DNA of 64,000 nucleotides from Leisingera aquaemixtae. GTDB lineage: Bacteria; Pseudomonadota; Alphaproteobacteria; Rhodobacterales; Rhodobacteraceae. Below, in pieces: positions 35,979-45,033 of this stretch. Under the pieces are notes generated by a model. The model was given only the letters and a program-made list of their open reading frames with translations. It was not told the DNA's origin and did no database searches. Made by a program: the position numbers and the translations under genes. How positions within the stretch are numbered: the first letter of the stretch is position 1; each line of letters starts with the position of its first letter. The stretch lies in assembly GCF_019801145.1 (NCBI RefSeq), contig NZ_JAHVJQ010000001.1, forward strand, positions 248,001 through 312,000. The letters run 5' to 3'.

Positions 35979-36141
35979 GGCTCGGCGTCCGTGCGATGAC
36001 CCAGACCGCATGAACGATGCCGGGGATGTAGCCGAGAAGCGTGAGCAGAATGTTGAGCCAGAAATGCTTGCCAAGCCCCACCTGCAGGAACACGCCCAGC
36101 GGCGGCAGAATGATGGCGAAGATGATGCGGATCAGGTCCAT
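35971..36141 (-). CDS. YqaE/Pmp3-family small membrane protein
   Basis: 56 residues. ATG at 36141 with GGGAG 7 nt upstream. Two hydrophobic helices with the family signature ILPPLGVFLQVGLGKHFWLNILLTLLGYIPGIVHAVWVI. Yeast Pmp3 and bacterial YqaE are stress-induced proteolipids that affect membrane potential and salt tolerance. It overlaps the DUF4112 gene by 8 nt, so the two are translated together. Too short for ordinary ORF cut-offs. Confidence 0.92.
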   Translation of the reverse strand: MDLIRIIFAIILPPLGVFLQVGLGKHFWLNILLTLLGYIPGIVHAVWVIARTPSHA

Positions 36142-36284
36142 GACGGAACTCCCATTGTTGAGCCTTTTGTTGGGTGCTCAACGGCTGGACCTGGCAAATG
36201 GTTGCATCTTCGCTGCAGGGCAAGCGGTGCCCTTCGTGCATTCGGGATGCGGCCAGCAGCTTCCGCGGCCGCTTCAGGCGGGCC

Positions 36285-36632
36285 TCAGAGTGTCTTGAGA
36301 TCCGCCGCTGTGGCACGCACGCCGATGGCGTCCAGTTCCGCCAAAAGCTTTGAGCTGTGCTGCGGCCGGGCTTCCGCCTTGATCGCGTCGAAACGTTTGC
36401 GCAGCTCTTCCTTCTCCTTGCCCTTGCAGTCGTTCCACGGGCGCCCTTGCAGGGCCATCACCAGCACATAGTATCCGATGAAATGCGGGCGGGTGCCGGT
36501 TTGCAAAAGCCGGGCATAAGCCGCATCGGCGCCAATCGTGCGCAAATCCTCAGCTGAGGTGATCCCGGCCCGGAGGCAGGCCTCCTCATAGGCGGGGCCA
36601 AGGTTGCGGATGGAGGAAATCGCAGTGTTCAT
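36285..36632 (-). CDS. TfoX/Sxy C-terminal domain protein
   Basis: 115 residues. The first 80 match the TfoX C-terminal helix-hairpin-helix domain (ISSIRNLGPAYEEACLRAGITSAEDLRTIGADAAYARLL), followed by GYYVLVMALQGRPWNDC. In gammaproteobacteria TfoX controls competence; stand-alone C-terminal domains are common in alphaproteobacteria and their function is unproven. Divergent from the P450 gene. Confidence 0.9.
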   Translation of the reverse strand: MNTAISSIRNLGPAYEEACLRAGITSAEDLRTIGADAAYARLLQTGTRPHFIGYYVLVMALQGRPWNDCKGKEKEELRKRFDAIKAEARPQHSSKLLAELDAIGVRATAADLKTL

Positions 36633-36794
36633 GGTTTGTTTCTATCCGCGCCGACTGCCGTTGTCACGCGGAAATCCGGCGGTATCGTAAATCACGCTCC
36701 TGCGCACTGACGCTGGGTTCCGTGCCGGATTGGACGATTGACAGTCGCATTTGCGCCGGAAACGCTGCCAACAGGTCCGATGGGAGGATGACGG

Positions 36795-38024
36795 ATGAGC
36801 GATGGATCGCACGTGCCTGTGAATATTGAAGGATTTGATCTGGCAAATCCGCCTGAGGGTTTCGCGGAGGATCCCTTCCCATACTACGACGCCTTGCTGC
36901 GCGACGCTCCGGTGCTGCCGCAGCCGGACGGCTCGCTGCTGGTCTGCCGCCATGCGGAGCTGGACCGGATTTACCGTGATACAACTTTGTTTTCTTCGGA
37001 CAAGAAGCGCGTGTTTGCCCCAAAGTACGGCGCGGGTTCGCCGCTGTTTGAGCATCACACCACCTCGCTCGTGTTTTCCGACCCGCCGTTGCACACACGA
37101 GTGCGCAAGATCATGACGTCGGCGCTGACGCCGCGGGCGATTGCCAGGATGGAGCCGGGGCTGATTGAAACCGTCGACCATCTGCTGAATGCGATGGCGG
37201 GCAGGGACAAGGTGGATCTGATTGATGATTTCGCAGCCTCGATCCCGATCCAGATCATCGGCAACCTGCTGGATGTGCCGATGGAGGAACGGGCGCCCTT
37301 GCGCGACTGGTCTCTGGCGATCCTGGGGGCGCTGGAACCTGCGCTAAGCGAGGCGCAACTTGCGGCCGGGCACCGGGCGGTGGGGGAGTTCAAGGCCTAT
37401 CTTCAGGACCTGATCGCCCGGCGGCGGGCCAATCCCGGCGACCTCGAGACAGACGTGCTGACCCGGCTGATCCGGGGCGAGGGCGCGGACGGGACCCTTA
37501 GCGAGATTGAACTGATCCAGAACTGCATCTTCATCCTGAATGCGGGCCATGAGACCACCACCAACCTGATCGGCAACGGTCTGGCGTTGCTGAATGATCA
37601 TCCGGGCCAGAAGCAGCGGTTGCTGGAGGAGCCTGAGCTGATCAAGCCCGCGGTGGAGGAGATGCTGCGGTTCCGCTCTCCGAACCAGTTGGGCAACCGC
37701 GAAACTACTGCCGAGGCAGAGGTTGGCGGCGTCCGGGTGCCCGCGGGAACCAACCTGCATCTGGTGATAGGGGCGGCAAACCGCGATCCGGAGGTGTTTA
37801 ATAATTCTGAGAGTTTCGACATCACCCGGACGCCGAACCGGCATCTGGCCTTTGCCGGCGGGCCGCATGTGTGCGTCGGGCTGACGCTGGCGCGTCTGGA
37901 GGGCAAAATTGCCATCGAGCGCCTGCTGCACCGCTTCCCGGATTACCATCTGCTGCCGGGGCGGGTGCCAGGCGGGCGGATCCGGTTCCGCGGTTATGCC
38001 ACGCTGCCTGCGGAGCTGGGATGA
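36795..38024 (+). CDS. Bacterial class I cytochrome P450
   Basis: 409 residues, soluble. Oxygen-activating I-helix AGHETTT (250-256), ExxR motif Glu289-Arg292 (EMLRF), and heme-thiolate loop FAGGPHVCVG with Cys360. The C-helix reads HTRVRKIMTSALTPR. It needs ferredoxin and a reductase, neither of which is adjacent. Substrate unknown; the family in Roseobacters includes alkane, fatty-acid and terpene hydroxylases. Convergent with an AraC regulator 32 bp away, with no sign of co-regulation. Confidence 0.95.
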   Translation: MSDGSHVPVNIEGFDLANPPEGFAEDPFPYYDALLRDAPVLPQPDGSLLVCRHAELDRIYRDTTLFSSDKKRVFAPKYGAGSPLFEHHTTSLVFSDPPLHTRVRKIMTSALTPRAIARMEPGLIETVDHLLNAMAGRDKVDLIDDFAASIPIQIIGNLLDVPMEERAPLRDWSLAILGALEPALSEAQLAAGHRAVGEFKAYLQDLIARRRANPGDLETDVLTRLIRGEGADGTLSEIELIQNCIFILNAGHETTTNLIGNGLALLNDHPGQKQRLLEEPELIKPAVEEMLRFRSPNQLGNRETTAEAEVGGVRVPAGTNLHLVIGAANRDPEVFNNSESFDITRTPNRHLAFAGGPHVCVGLTLARLEGKIAIERLLHRFPDYHLLPGRVPGGRIRFRGYATLPAELG

Positions 38025-38056
38025 TGCGGGAAAGGCCGGCGGCCAGAAGCCTGCCT

Positions 38057-39082
38057 TCAGGCTGCCGGTGATCTGTATGCGCTTGGCGGCGCGCCGGTCC
38101 AGCGGCGGAACGCCCGGTGAAAGTTTGCCGCGGAGGAGAACCCGACGTCCTGCGAGATTTCCTCGATGCTTTTCTGGCCGGTTTGCAGATCGCGTATCGC
38201 CAGGTCGCGGCGCAGCCCGTCCTTGATGGCCTGGAAAGAGGTATCTTCCGCATCCAGCCGCCGCATCAGCGTTCTGGGGGTGACTTTCAACGCCCGTGCC
38301 GCATCCGCCAGGTGGCAGCTCTCCCAACTGCTCCGGTACAGGAATTCCCGCACCTTCAGCGACTGGGTGTGTTCGCGGAACCCGGTGAAGATCCAGTCGC
38401 GGGGCGCCCGGGCGAGAAAATCATTCAGCTCCGCATTGTTGCGGGGGCCGGGCAGGCCAAGGTTGCCAGTATCGAACAGAATTGCCGAAGCCGGCGCGCT
38501 GAAGCTGACCGGAGCGGGGAAGATGACCGAATAATCCTGGGCAAACCCGGGCCGTTCGAAAGCAAAGTGCACAGCCCGGACCGGCACCTCATAGCCTGCA
38601 AGCCACGACAAGAGCCCATGCGCGAGCTTGAGAATCAGCATGTGTCCGAACCGCTGTACCGGCTGCGCGCCCTGCGGCACAAGCTGCAGACCGGTGCTGG
38701 CGCTGTCCTCGGTCAGGTCCAGCCGGTAGTCGTCCAGCAGCAGGTTCCAGAAGGTGGAAAACCGGTGCAGGGCAGCGGGCAGCGTGCCGGCTTCGCGTAC
38801 CGTGGTCAGAAGATGTTGCAGCGCTCTAGACCGGACGGGGCGGCTCCAGAGGCCGGTCATTTCGTCCCCGGTTTCGACGGCGGCAATCTGATAAAGCCGG
38901 ACGATCTGATCCAGGGTGACCCGGTGTGTGAGTTGTCCGCCGGACAGGTGCAGCCCGGCCCGCTGCAGAAAGGACGCAAGCTGCTCGTGCGTGCAGCACT
39001 GCCGAAGCGCCAGTATCCAATCCCCGGCAAACTGGGGCGACACTGTTGCAAGATTTGACGAGTCCGGTGCGGGGATCTGCAT
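38057..39082 (-). CDS. AraC-family transcriptional regulator (OruR-like architecture)
   Basis: 341 residues. The N-terminal 230 form the arabinose-binding-like sensor domain seen in OruR/ArgR-type regulators (LYQIAAVETGDEMTGLWSRPV, FWNLLLDDYRLDLTEDSAST). The C-terminal double helix-turn-helix has CHLADAARALKVTPRTLMRRLDAEDTSFQAIKD and IEEISQDVGFSSAANFHRAFRRWTGAPPSAYR. Its start is 113 bp from that of dmdC on the opposite strand, so the simplest inference is that it controls dmdCD. Confidence 0.93.
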   Translation of the reverse strand: MQIPAPDSSNLATVSPQFAGDWILALRQCCTHEQLASFLQRAGLHLSGGQLTHRVTLDQIVRLYQIAAVETGDEMTGLWSRPVRSRALQHLLTTVREAGTLPAALHRFSTFWNLLLDDYRLDLTEDSASTGLQLVPQGAQPVQRFGHMLILKLAHGLLSWLAGYEVPVRAVHFAFERPGFAQDYSVIFPAPVSFSAPASAILFDTGNLGLPGPRNNAELNDFLARAPRDWIFTGFREHTQSLKVREFLYRSSWESCHLADAARALKVTPRTLMRRLDAEDTSFQAIKDGLRRDLAIRDLQTGQKSIEEISQDVGFSSAANFHRAFRRWTGAPPSAYRSPAA

Positions 39083-39195
39083 GGGTGTCAGGGTGGTTTG
39101 TCACTTTTGGAAAGGATATTGTCTGTAATGAACGTGGAGCTGCCAACTTGCAACGCGTATCTGTCAAGAAGGAACAATAATCCGGAGCGACGGAA

Positions 39196-40947
39196 ATGAC
39201 CTATCAGGCGCCCATTCGCGATATCATGTTCAACATTGAGCATTTGCCACCGGTGCCGGAGTCGGCCTCGGATGGCGGCATTGACCTCGCGGACATGGAG
39301 GCGGCGCTGGAAGGGCTTGGGCGCTTCTGCTCAGACGTCATTGCACCGCTGTCGCGGGTGGGGGATGAGGCCGGGGCGCGGCTGGAGGGGGCAGAGGCCG
39401 TGCTGCCGGAATCCTATGCGCAGGCCTATGCGCAATTCGCCGAGATGGGCTGGCAGAGTCTGCCGCACCCGGAAGAATTCGGCGGCATGGGGCTGCCGCG
39501 GGCGGCTGCGGCGGCTGCGACCGAGATCTTGAATGCTTCTGACCTCAGCTTCGGCCTGTGTCCGCTGCTGACCGATGGCGCGGTGGAGGCGCTGCTGCTA
39601 ACCGGATCGGATACGCAGAAACAGAAATATCTGGAACGGATGATTTCCGGCCAGTGGTCCGGCACCATGAACCTGACAGAGCCGCAGGCCGGCAGCGACT
39701 TGGGGCGGGTGCGCTGCAAGGCGGAGCCTGCCGCAGACGGCACCTATGCGGTCTCCGGCACCAAGATCTTCATCACATATGGCGAGCACGGGCTGACAGA
39801 GAATATCATTCACCTAGTGCTGGCACGGACACCGGGCGCCCCGGCCGGCCCCAAGGGGCTGAGCCTGTTCATCGTGCCCAAGTTCCTGGTCGAGGAAGAT
39901 GGCTCGCTGGGCCGCCGCAACGCGGTCACCTGCGTCAGCCTGGAGCACAAGCTGGGCGTCCGGGCCAGCCCGACAGCGGTGCTGGAATACGATGGTGCGA
40001 CCGGCTTCCTCGTGGGCGAAGAGAACCGCGGGCTGGAGTATATGTTTGTGATGATGCGCGCGGCCCGCTTTGCTGTCGGCGTGCAGGGGGTCGCCGTGTC
40101 GGAGCGGGCCTGCCAGCACGCACTGCTGTATGCGCAGGAGCGTGTGCAGAGCCGCCCGGTGGATGGCAGCACCAAGGATGCCGCGCCAATCATCCGGCAC
40201 CCGGATGTCCAGCGGATGCTGTTGCGGATGCGGGCGCTGACCGAAGGCGGGCGGGCGCTGGCGATTGCGACTGGGGGCTGGCTGGATCTGGCCAAGCAGG
40301 GCAGAAATGGCGCCGAGGATATGGCTGAATTCCTGGTGCCGCTGGTCAAGGCTTTCTGCACCGAGCGGTCGCTGGAAGTCACTTCCCTTGGGGTGCAGGT
40401 GCATGGCGGCATGGGCTTCATTGAAGAAACCGGTGTTGCGCAATTCTACCGCGATGCGCGGATCCTGCCGATCTATGAGGGCACCACCGCGATTCAGGCA
40501 AACGACCTGCTGGGCCGCAAGGTGCTGCGGGATGGCGGCGCAACCGCCCGCCGTTTTGCCGGGCTGGTGCAGGAGACTGAGCAGGCCCTGCAGGACGGCT
40601 CCGCGCAGGCGCAGGCCGTGGCAAGGCGGCTGGGTGAAGCCCGCCAAGCGTTTGAGGCCAGCCTGGCCTGGCTGCTGGACACCGCAGCGGCGGATCCGAA
40701 TGCGGCCTATGGCGGCAGCGTTCCTTTCCTGATGCTCACAGGCAATCTTGCTGTCGCATGGCAACTCGGCCGCTCCGTTCTGGCGGCCAGCGCCAAGCTG
40801 GACCAGGGCGAGGACACAGCTTTTATGGCCCAGAAGATCGCAACCGCGGTGTTCTATGCACAGCACATTCTGGTGGAGTGCGGCACCGAAAGCGTCCGGG
40901 TTACCGAGGGCAGCGCCAGCCTGAATGACGCGGCGCTCCATCTTTGA
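39196..40947 (+). CDS. dmdC: 3-methylmercaptopropionyl-CoA dehydrogenase DmdC-type
   Basis: 583 residues, an FAD acyl-CoA dehydrogenase of the long DmdC subfamily with a C-terminal extension. It would oxidise 3-methylmercaptopropionyl-CoA to methylthioacryloyl-CoA in the demethylation route of DMSP. FAD/acyl contacts: MNLTEPQAGSDLGRVRCKA, TKIFITYGEHGLTEN, QVHGGMGFIEETGVAQFYRDARILPIYEGTTAIQ with catalytic Glu428. The direct downstream neighbour is a DmdD-like hydratase, the same pair as in Ruegeria pomeroyi. Paralogues with other acyl-CoAs exist, so the substrate is inferred from context. Confidence 0.88.
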   Translation: MTYQAPIRDIMFNIEHLPPVPESASDGGIDLADMEAALEGLGRFCSDVIAPLSRVGDEAGARLEGAEAVLPESYAQAYAQFAEMGWQSLPHPEEFGGMGLPRAAAAAATEILNASDLSFGLCPLLTDGAVEALLLTGSDTQKQKYLERMISGQWSGTMNLTEPQAGSDLGRVRCKAEPAADGTYAVSGTKIFITYGEHGLTENIIHLVLARTPGAPAGPKGLSLFIVPKFLVEEDGSLGRRNAVTCVSLEHKLGVRASPTAVLEYDGATGFLVGEENRGLEYMFVMMRAARFAVGVQGVAVSERACQHALLYAQERVQSRPVDGSTKDAAPIIRHPDVQRMLLRMRALTEGGRALAIATGGWLDLAKQGRNGAEDMAEFLVPLVKAFCTERSLEVTSLGVQVHGGMGFIEETGVAQFYRDARILPIYEGTTAIQANDLLGRKVLRDGGATARRFAGLVQETEQALQDGSAQAQAVARRLGEARQAFEASLAWLLDTAAADPNAAYGGSVPFLMLTGNLAVAWQLGRSVLAASAKLDQGEDTAFMAQKIATAVFYAQHILVECGTESVRVTEGSASLNDAALHL

Positions 40948-41001
40948 ACGACAAATAACAACGGCACATGTATGCCGGGAACTAAGGAAAGGGCCAGAGC
41001 C

Positions 41002-41808
41002 ATGACCCAAGCGGTAAACGCGCAATCTTATGAAAACCTGGACATTGAACAGCGGGACAATGGCGTCAGCATCGTCTGGCTGAACCGGCCAACCAAGCGC
41101 AATGCGCTAGATACCGCGACCATCGAGGAACTGGTCAGCTTCTTCAGCAACGCCCACCGCAACGGCGTGAAGGCGGTGGTGCTGGCAGGGAAGGGCGACC
41201 ATTTCTGCGCCGGTCTTGACCTGGTTGAGCACTGGAAGGCAGACCGCAGCCCCGACGATTTCATGCATGTGTGCCTGCGCTGGCATGAAGCCTTCAACAA
41301 GATGGAATACGGCGGCGTGCCGGTCATCGCTGCGCTGCAGGGCGCGGTTGTTGGCGGGGGTCTGGAGTTGGCCAGTGCCGCGCACGTCCGGGTGATGGAC
41401 CAGAGCACCTATTTCGCGCTTCCCGAGGGGCAGCGCGGCATCTTCACTGGCGGCGGCGCAACCATCCGGGTCTCTGACATGATCGGCAAGTACCGGATGA
41501 TCGACATGATTCTGACCGGCCGGGTGTACCAGGGGCAGGAGGCAGTTGATCTGGGACTGGCACAGTACATCACCGAAGGCTCCAGTTTTGACAAGGCGCT
41601 GGAACTGGCCGACAAGGTTGCCCAGAACCTGCCGCTGACAAACTATGCGATCTGCTCGGCGATCAGCCATCTGAACAACATGTCCGGCATGGACGCGGCC
41701 TATGCCGAGGCGGTGGTGGCCGGTGTGGTGAACACCCAGCCTGCGGCGCGTGAGCGGCTGGAGGCTTTTGCCAACAAGACCGCGGCGCGGGTGCGTCCCA
41801 ACAGTTGA
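41002..41808 (+). CDS. dmdD: Methylthioacryloyl-CoA hydratase DmdD (crotonase family)
   Basis: 268 residues from the ATG at 41002, with AAGGAAAGGG upstream; the in-frame ATG at 40972 is less likely. Crotonase fold: oxyanion-hole segments [13 protein letters not shown] and [13 protein letters not shown], and active-site glutamates Glu122 and Glu142 ([13 protein letters not shown]), which correspond closely to Glu121 and Glu141 known for R. pomeroyi DmdD. It hydrates methylthioacryloyl-CoA, leading to acetaldehyde, CO2, CoA and methanethiol. 54 nt after dmdC, so one operon. Confidence 0.9.
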   Translation: MTQAVNAQSYENLDIEQRDNGVSIVWLNRPTKRNALDTATIEELVSFFSNAHRNGVKAVVLAGKGDHFCAGLDLVEHWKADRSPDDFMHVCLRWHEAFNKMEYGGVPVIAALQGAVVGGGLELASAAHVRVMDQSTYFALPEGQRGIFTGGGATIRVSDMIGKYRMIDMILTGRVYQGQEAVDLGLAQYITEGSSFDKALELADKVAQNLPLTNYAICSAISHLNNMSGMDAAYAEAVVAGVVNTQPAARERLEAFANKTAARVRPNS

Positions 41809-41911
41809 TACGGTAAAGCCCGCCGCCAGGGGCAGGGGCAGCTTGGCGGCGGCATACAGCACTATTTCCGGGGTTCCAGCCAGTGCGGCGGCTGCTCGGC
41901 TTGTTAGGCGC

Positions 41912-41950
41912 GCAAAAGAAAAGGGCTTAGCGAGAAATCGCTAAGCCCTT
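41912..41950 (-). terminator. Terminator for tRNA-Asn copy 1 (minus strand)
   Basis: A perfect 13-bp stem AAGGGCTTAGCGA/TCGCTAAGCCCTT (41921-41933/41938-41950) around a 4-nt loop, followed on the minus strand by a TTTTCTTTT tract. It directly follows the tRNA 3' end. Confidence 0.9.
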
Positions 41951-41958
41951 GAATTCTT

Positions 41959-42033
41959 TGGCTCCGGCGGTAGGGATCGAACCTACGACCAATTGATTAA
42001 CAGTCAACTGCTCTACCGCTGAGCTACGCCGGA
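41959..42033 (-). tRNA. tRNA-Asn (anticodon GTT), copy 1
   Basis: 75 nt with encoded CCA. Acceptor TCCGGCG pairs with CGCCGGA; the D arm GCTCAGCGGTAGAGC, the anticodon loop with GTT in GACTGTTAATC, and the T arm GTAGGTTCGATCCCTAC are all regular. The sequence is identical, base for base, to copy 2 at 45796-45870. Confidence 0.98.
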
Positions 42034-42044
42034 ACATGTGGCGT

Positions 42045-42074
42045 CGTATAGGGTTTCCAATCTGCGGCGTCCAG
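42045..42074 (-). promoter_or_regulatory. Promoter of tRNA-Asn copy 1
   Basis: On the minus strand CTGGAC and TATACG are separated by 18 bp, just upstream of the tRNA. The same two hexamers with the same spacing precede copy 2. Confidence 0.6.
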
Positions 42075-42791
42075 AGGAAATTCTCATGAACCGGGAATTT
42101 TTTTCGCCCCTTGTATGAGGCCTGCCTTCAGGCGCTGCGGGCAGGCCGGAAGCGGCCGGTTTACACGCTCTGCATTGGTGTTCGTGGGCATCATACGCTG
42201 GAAGGCGAGGATCTTTGGTGCGGCCCTTTCGGCAGGCAGGTATGCCGCCATAGCCGACCGGGCGAGCAGTCCAAGACTTGTAATTCGGGGTAGTCAAAGA
42301 TGAGATGTAAACTTGCTGCCAGGCGCAAAGAGCGACTCGGCAGAGGTTCCCGGCTGACACTGCAGCCAGGCGGCGCCGGCATGACCTTTCTTTAGACGAG
42401 CGCGTACCGATAGCCAGACCAGGTTCCGGTGATTCCACCTCAGGCAAGCGGACTGGCACATTACGCCTTTCTGATCTGCCCACTCAGGTCTCTGGTGCCT
42501 GCCTTTTCCGCTTCAGGCAGCCTTCCTATGCCAGTTTCCCGCAGTGGCCGGTTTACGGCGGTGCGGGTGCTGGCGGTTTCCACGGCGAGGTCGGTTCCGC
42601 AGGTGCGGTAAGTTGCCGGGTGTCCGGATTTTGTCGTGGTCTCGGATGTGTTTGGGGAAAGCAGGGTGTGACCAGGCTGCGGGGGGCATTCAAGCCGTTC
42701 TTGGCGAGCAGATAGCCCGCAACCCGGTCATCCAATATTGGTGCGACCCTAACGGAAGAACAAAGTGCAAGGGCCGCTTCTCTCTCCGAAA
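42075..42791. other. 717-bp stretch with no recognisable gene
   Basis: Open frames here (for example on the minus strand around 42013-42483 and 42553-42735) have no ribosome site, no domain and odd composition; the first would run through the tRNA. I see no terminator-like hairpin or repeat. It may be decayed coding sequence left by insertion or deletion inside the tRNA-Asn-bounded segment, or hold an unrecognised small RNA. Confidence 0.5.
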
Positions 42792-43802
42792 TTATGCGGA
42801 CAGCCCCGGCAGGACCTGTTTGCCGATAACCCGGCCGCTTTCCTGGCGTTTGTGCGCCTCAGTAAGAGTTTCGGTAGTCAGCCCAGCGGCACGCTCCGTC
42901 ACTGTGGATTGCAGCACGCCTTGGTCCAGCATTGCGGACACCCGGTTCAGCAGGCTGCGCTGCGCTGCGATGTCGGCGGTGCCGAACATCGGGCGGGTGA
43001 ACATGAACTCCCAGGAAATGGTCAGCGCTTTGGGTTTGGCCGGGTCGATGTCCAGATCCTCAGGGTCGTCGATCAGTGCGACGTGGCCGCGCGGTGCGAT
43101 CAATTCGACAATTGCGGGCCAGTGCTGGCCTGTTGCTGTCAGCGCGGCAACGTATTCTGGCGCCAGGCCAATGTCCCGCACCTGTGCTGCCAGATCGGCG
43201 CGATGGTCGATCACATGGTCCGCGCCCATCTTTTTGACCCAGTCCCGTGTCTTGGGGCGCGAGGCCGTCGCAATCACTGTCAGTCCGGTGAGCTTCTTTG
43301 CAAGCTGGATCAGGATTGAGCCGACACCGCCCGCGCCGCCGATTACCAGCAGCGTACGCCCTGCGCCGCCGCCCTCGGCAAGGCGGAAACTGTCAAACAG
43401 CATCTCCCAGGCTGTGATGGAGGTCAGCGGCAGCCCCGCGGCTTCTGTGAAATCCAGCGAGGCCGGCTTGCGGCCCGCGATGCGTTCATCCACCGCGTGA
43501 AACTCGGCGTTGGTGCCTGTGCGGGTCACGTCGCCGGCATAAAACACCTCGTCGCCTGCGGTGTATTCCGTGACCTCGCCGCCTGTTGCCACCACCACAC
43601 CCGCAGCGTCAAAGCCGAGAATGCCGGGGCCGCCTTCGGGCGTGCGGGCTGCGCGCAGTTTGACATCGACCGGATTGACCGAGATGCCCTTGACCGCGAC
43701 CAGCAGATCGCGCGGGCCGACCTGCGGTTTCTCAACCTCAACCAATGACAGGGCGCCGCTGCCGTCAACCGGGCCGGTTTGTGTGTATCCGATAGCTTTC
43801 AT
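42792..43802 (-). CDS. Zinc-free MDR-family NADPH quinone oxidoreductase / alcohol dehydrogenase-like
   Basis: 336 residues from the ATG at 43802, with GGAGAAG 6 nt upstream; a GTG two codons earlier would be too close. Medium-chain dehydrogenase fold: [42 protein letters not shown], nucleotide motif [45 protein letters not shown]. It lacks the structural-zinc Cys cluster, as in quinone reductases. The divergent LysR gene is the likely regulator. Confidence 0.9.
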   Translation of the reverse strand: MKAIGYTQTGPVDGSGALSLVEVEKPQVGPRDLLVAVKGISVNPVDVKLRAARTPEGGPGILGFDAAGVVVATGGEVTEYTAGDEVFYAGDVTRTGTNAEFHAVDERIAGRKPASLDFTEAAGLPLTSITAWEMLFDSFRLAEGGGAGRTLLVIGGAGGVGSILIQLAKKLTGLTVIATASRPKTRDWVKKMGADHVIDHRADLAAQVRDIGLAPEYVAALTATGQHWPAIVELIAPRGHVALIDDPEDLDIDPAKPKALTISWEFMFTRPMFGTADIAAQRSLLNRVSAMLDQGVLQSTVTERAAGLTTETLTEAHKRQESGRVIGKQVLPGLSA

Positions 43803-43886
43803 GTTCACTTCTCCAAGGAACCGGGTTTTGTTGTTCTGAGCGAAGATATGGCTTTGAAAATCGGAATAAATGCCGCAAATTGGAGT

Positions 43887-43898
43887 TCAGAATTCTGA
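43887..43898. promoter_or_regulatory. 12-bp palindrome between oxidoreductase and LysR genes
   Basis: TCAGAATTCTGA is a perfect palindrome 21 bp before the LysR start and about 85 bp from the oxidoreductase start. It is a candidate operator for the adjacent LysR protein. Confidence 0.45.
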
Positions 43899-43919
43899 TT
43901 TTTTGAATAATGAGGGCTG

Positions 43920-44834
43920 ATGGACATTGTTTCCCTGCGCCTTTTCATTTCGGCAGCCGAGCGGTTGAACATCTCTGCAGCCGGGCGCAGCCTTGGCATG
44001 GCCCCGGCAGTGGCGAGCGGGCGCCTGGCAAAGCTGGAGCATGAGCTGGGTGCGGAATTGCTGCACAGAACCACCCGCAAGGTGTCGCTCAGCCAGGACG
44101 GTGAGGCCTTTCTGCCGTATGCGCGCGAGATTGTTGCCCAGTCCGAGGCAGGCCGCGCCGCGCTTGGTCTGAATTCGGCCGGCCCCTCTGGGACGCTGCG
44201 CTTTGCTGCGCCCAGCAGTTTTGCCCAGCTGCACCTCATGCCGCTCCTGCCAGACTTTCACGCGAAGTATCCGCAGATCACGCTGGACCTGCGCCTGTCT
44301 GATACGCGCTTCGATCTGATCGAGGGCAGTTTCGACCTTGCCCTTCGCAGCGCGCCACTCGAGGACAGCAGCCTTCGGGGCCGCAAACTGGCTGATGACA
44401 GGCGCATCTTGTGCGCGGCGCCGGACTATCTGAACCGCTGCGGAACCCCCGAGACCCCCGATGACCTGGCCGGCCACATGTTCCTTGCCTGGGCCGATCT
44501 GGCGCCACGCAGACTGGTTCATGCGGATGGCCGGCGCGCGGTGCTGGATCCCGCGCGCATGGATTGCCGAACGATCCTGGACGACGGCACATCCCAGCGG
44601 GTGGCGGCGGTGGCGGGTGCGGGCCTGTCGGTAAATTCCTTGTGGAACGTCGCGCACGAACTGTCGGCGGGCCGGCTGGTGCCGGTGCTTCCAGGCTGGC
44701 AGCTAGAAGCTGCATCGGTTCTGTGGCTGATTTATCCGCGCTCCAACGTTCTGACGCCGAAAGTCCGGTGCTTCATGGATTTTCTCCTGAAGCGCCTCTC
44801 GGGCCCGTTGGCCGCAGCTAACCGGCTCAGCTGA
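43920..44834 (+). CDS. LysR-family transcriptional regulator
   Basis: 304 residues. N-terminal winged helix: LRLFISAAERLNISAAGRSLGMAPAVASGRLAKLEHELGAELLHRTTRKVSLSQDG. The effector domain follows with LRFAAPSSFAQLHLMPLLPDFHAKYPQITLDLRLSD. Divergently oriented to the oxidoreductase gene, the classical LysR arrangement, so it probably regulates that gene, perhaps in response to quinones or electrophiles. Ligand not predictable. Confidence 0.93.
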   Translation: MDIVSLRLFISAAERLNISAAGRSLGMAPAVASGRLAKLEHELGAELLHRTTRKVSLSQDGEAFLPYAREIVAQSEAGRAALGLNSAGPSGTLRFAAPSSFAQLHLMPLLPDFHAKYPQITLDLRLSDTRFDLIEGSFDLALRSAPLEDSSLRGRKLADDRRILCAAPDYLNRCGTPETPDDLAGHMFLAWADLAPRRLVHADGRRAVLDPARMDCRTILDDGTSQRVAAVAGAGLSVNSLWNVAHELSAGRLVPVLPGWQLEAASVLWLIYPRSNVLTPKVRCFMDFLLKRLSGPLAAANRLS

Positions 44835-45033
44835 CCCTTCGAAGCTTTGGGTGTGCCTGCGCAGCGGGCAACGCTCTTCAGGGGCGACCGCGGATTAGAC
44901 TGTTGTTGCGGCCGCAGGAAGGCGGTAAGCAGGTGCCGGGCGCAGTCCATGTTGCGAGGCGAGATTGAAAGCTATTCCAGGTTGCCCGTTCCCTGGCTCC
45001 GCAAGGCTGGTCAGAAAGCGGTCTCTCTCCTTC

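Noticed and set aside
42013-42483. A 156-codon minus-strand frame in the gene-free stretch
   Set aside because: It would run through the promoter and first bases of tRNA-Asn copy 1, and has no ribosome site or recognisable fold.
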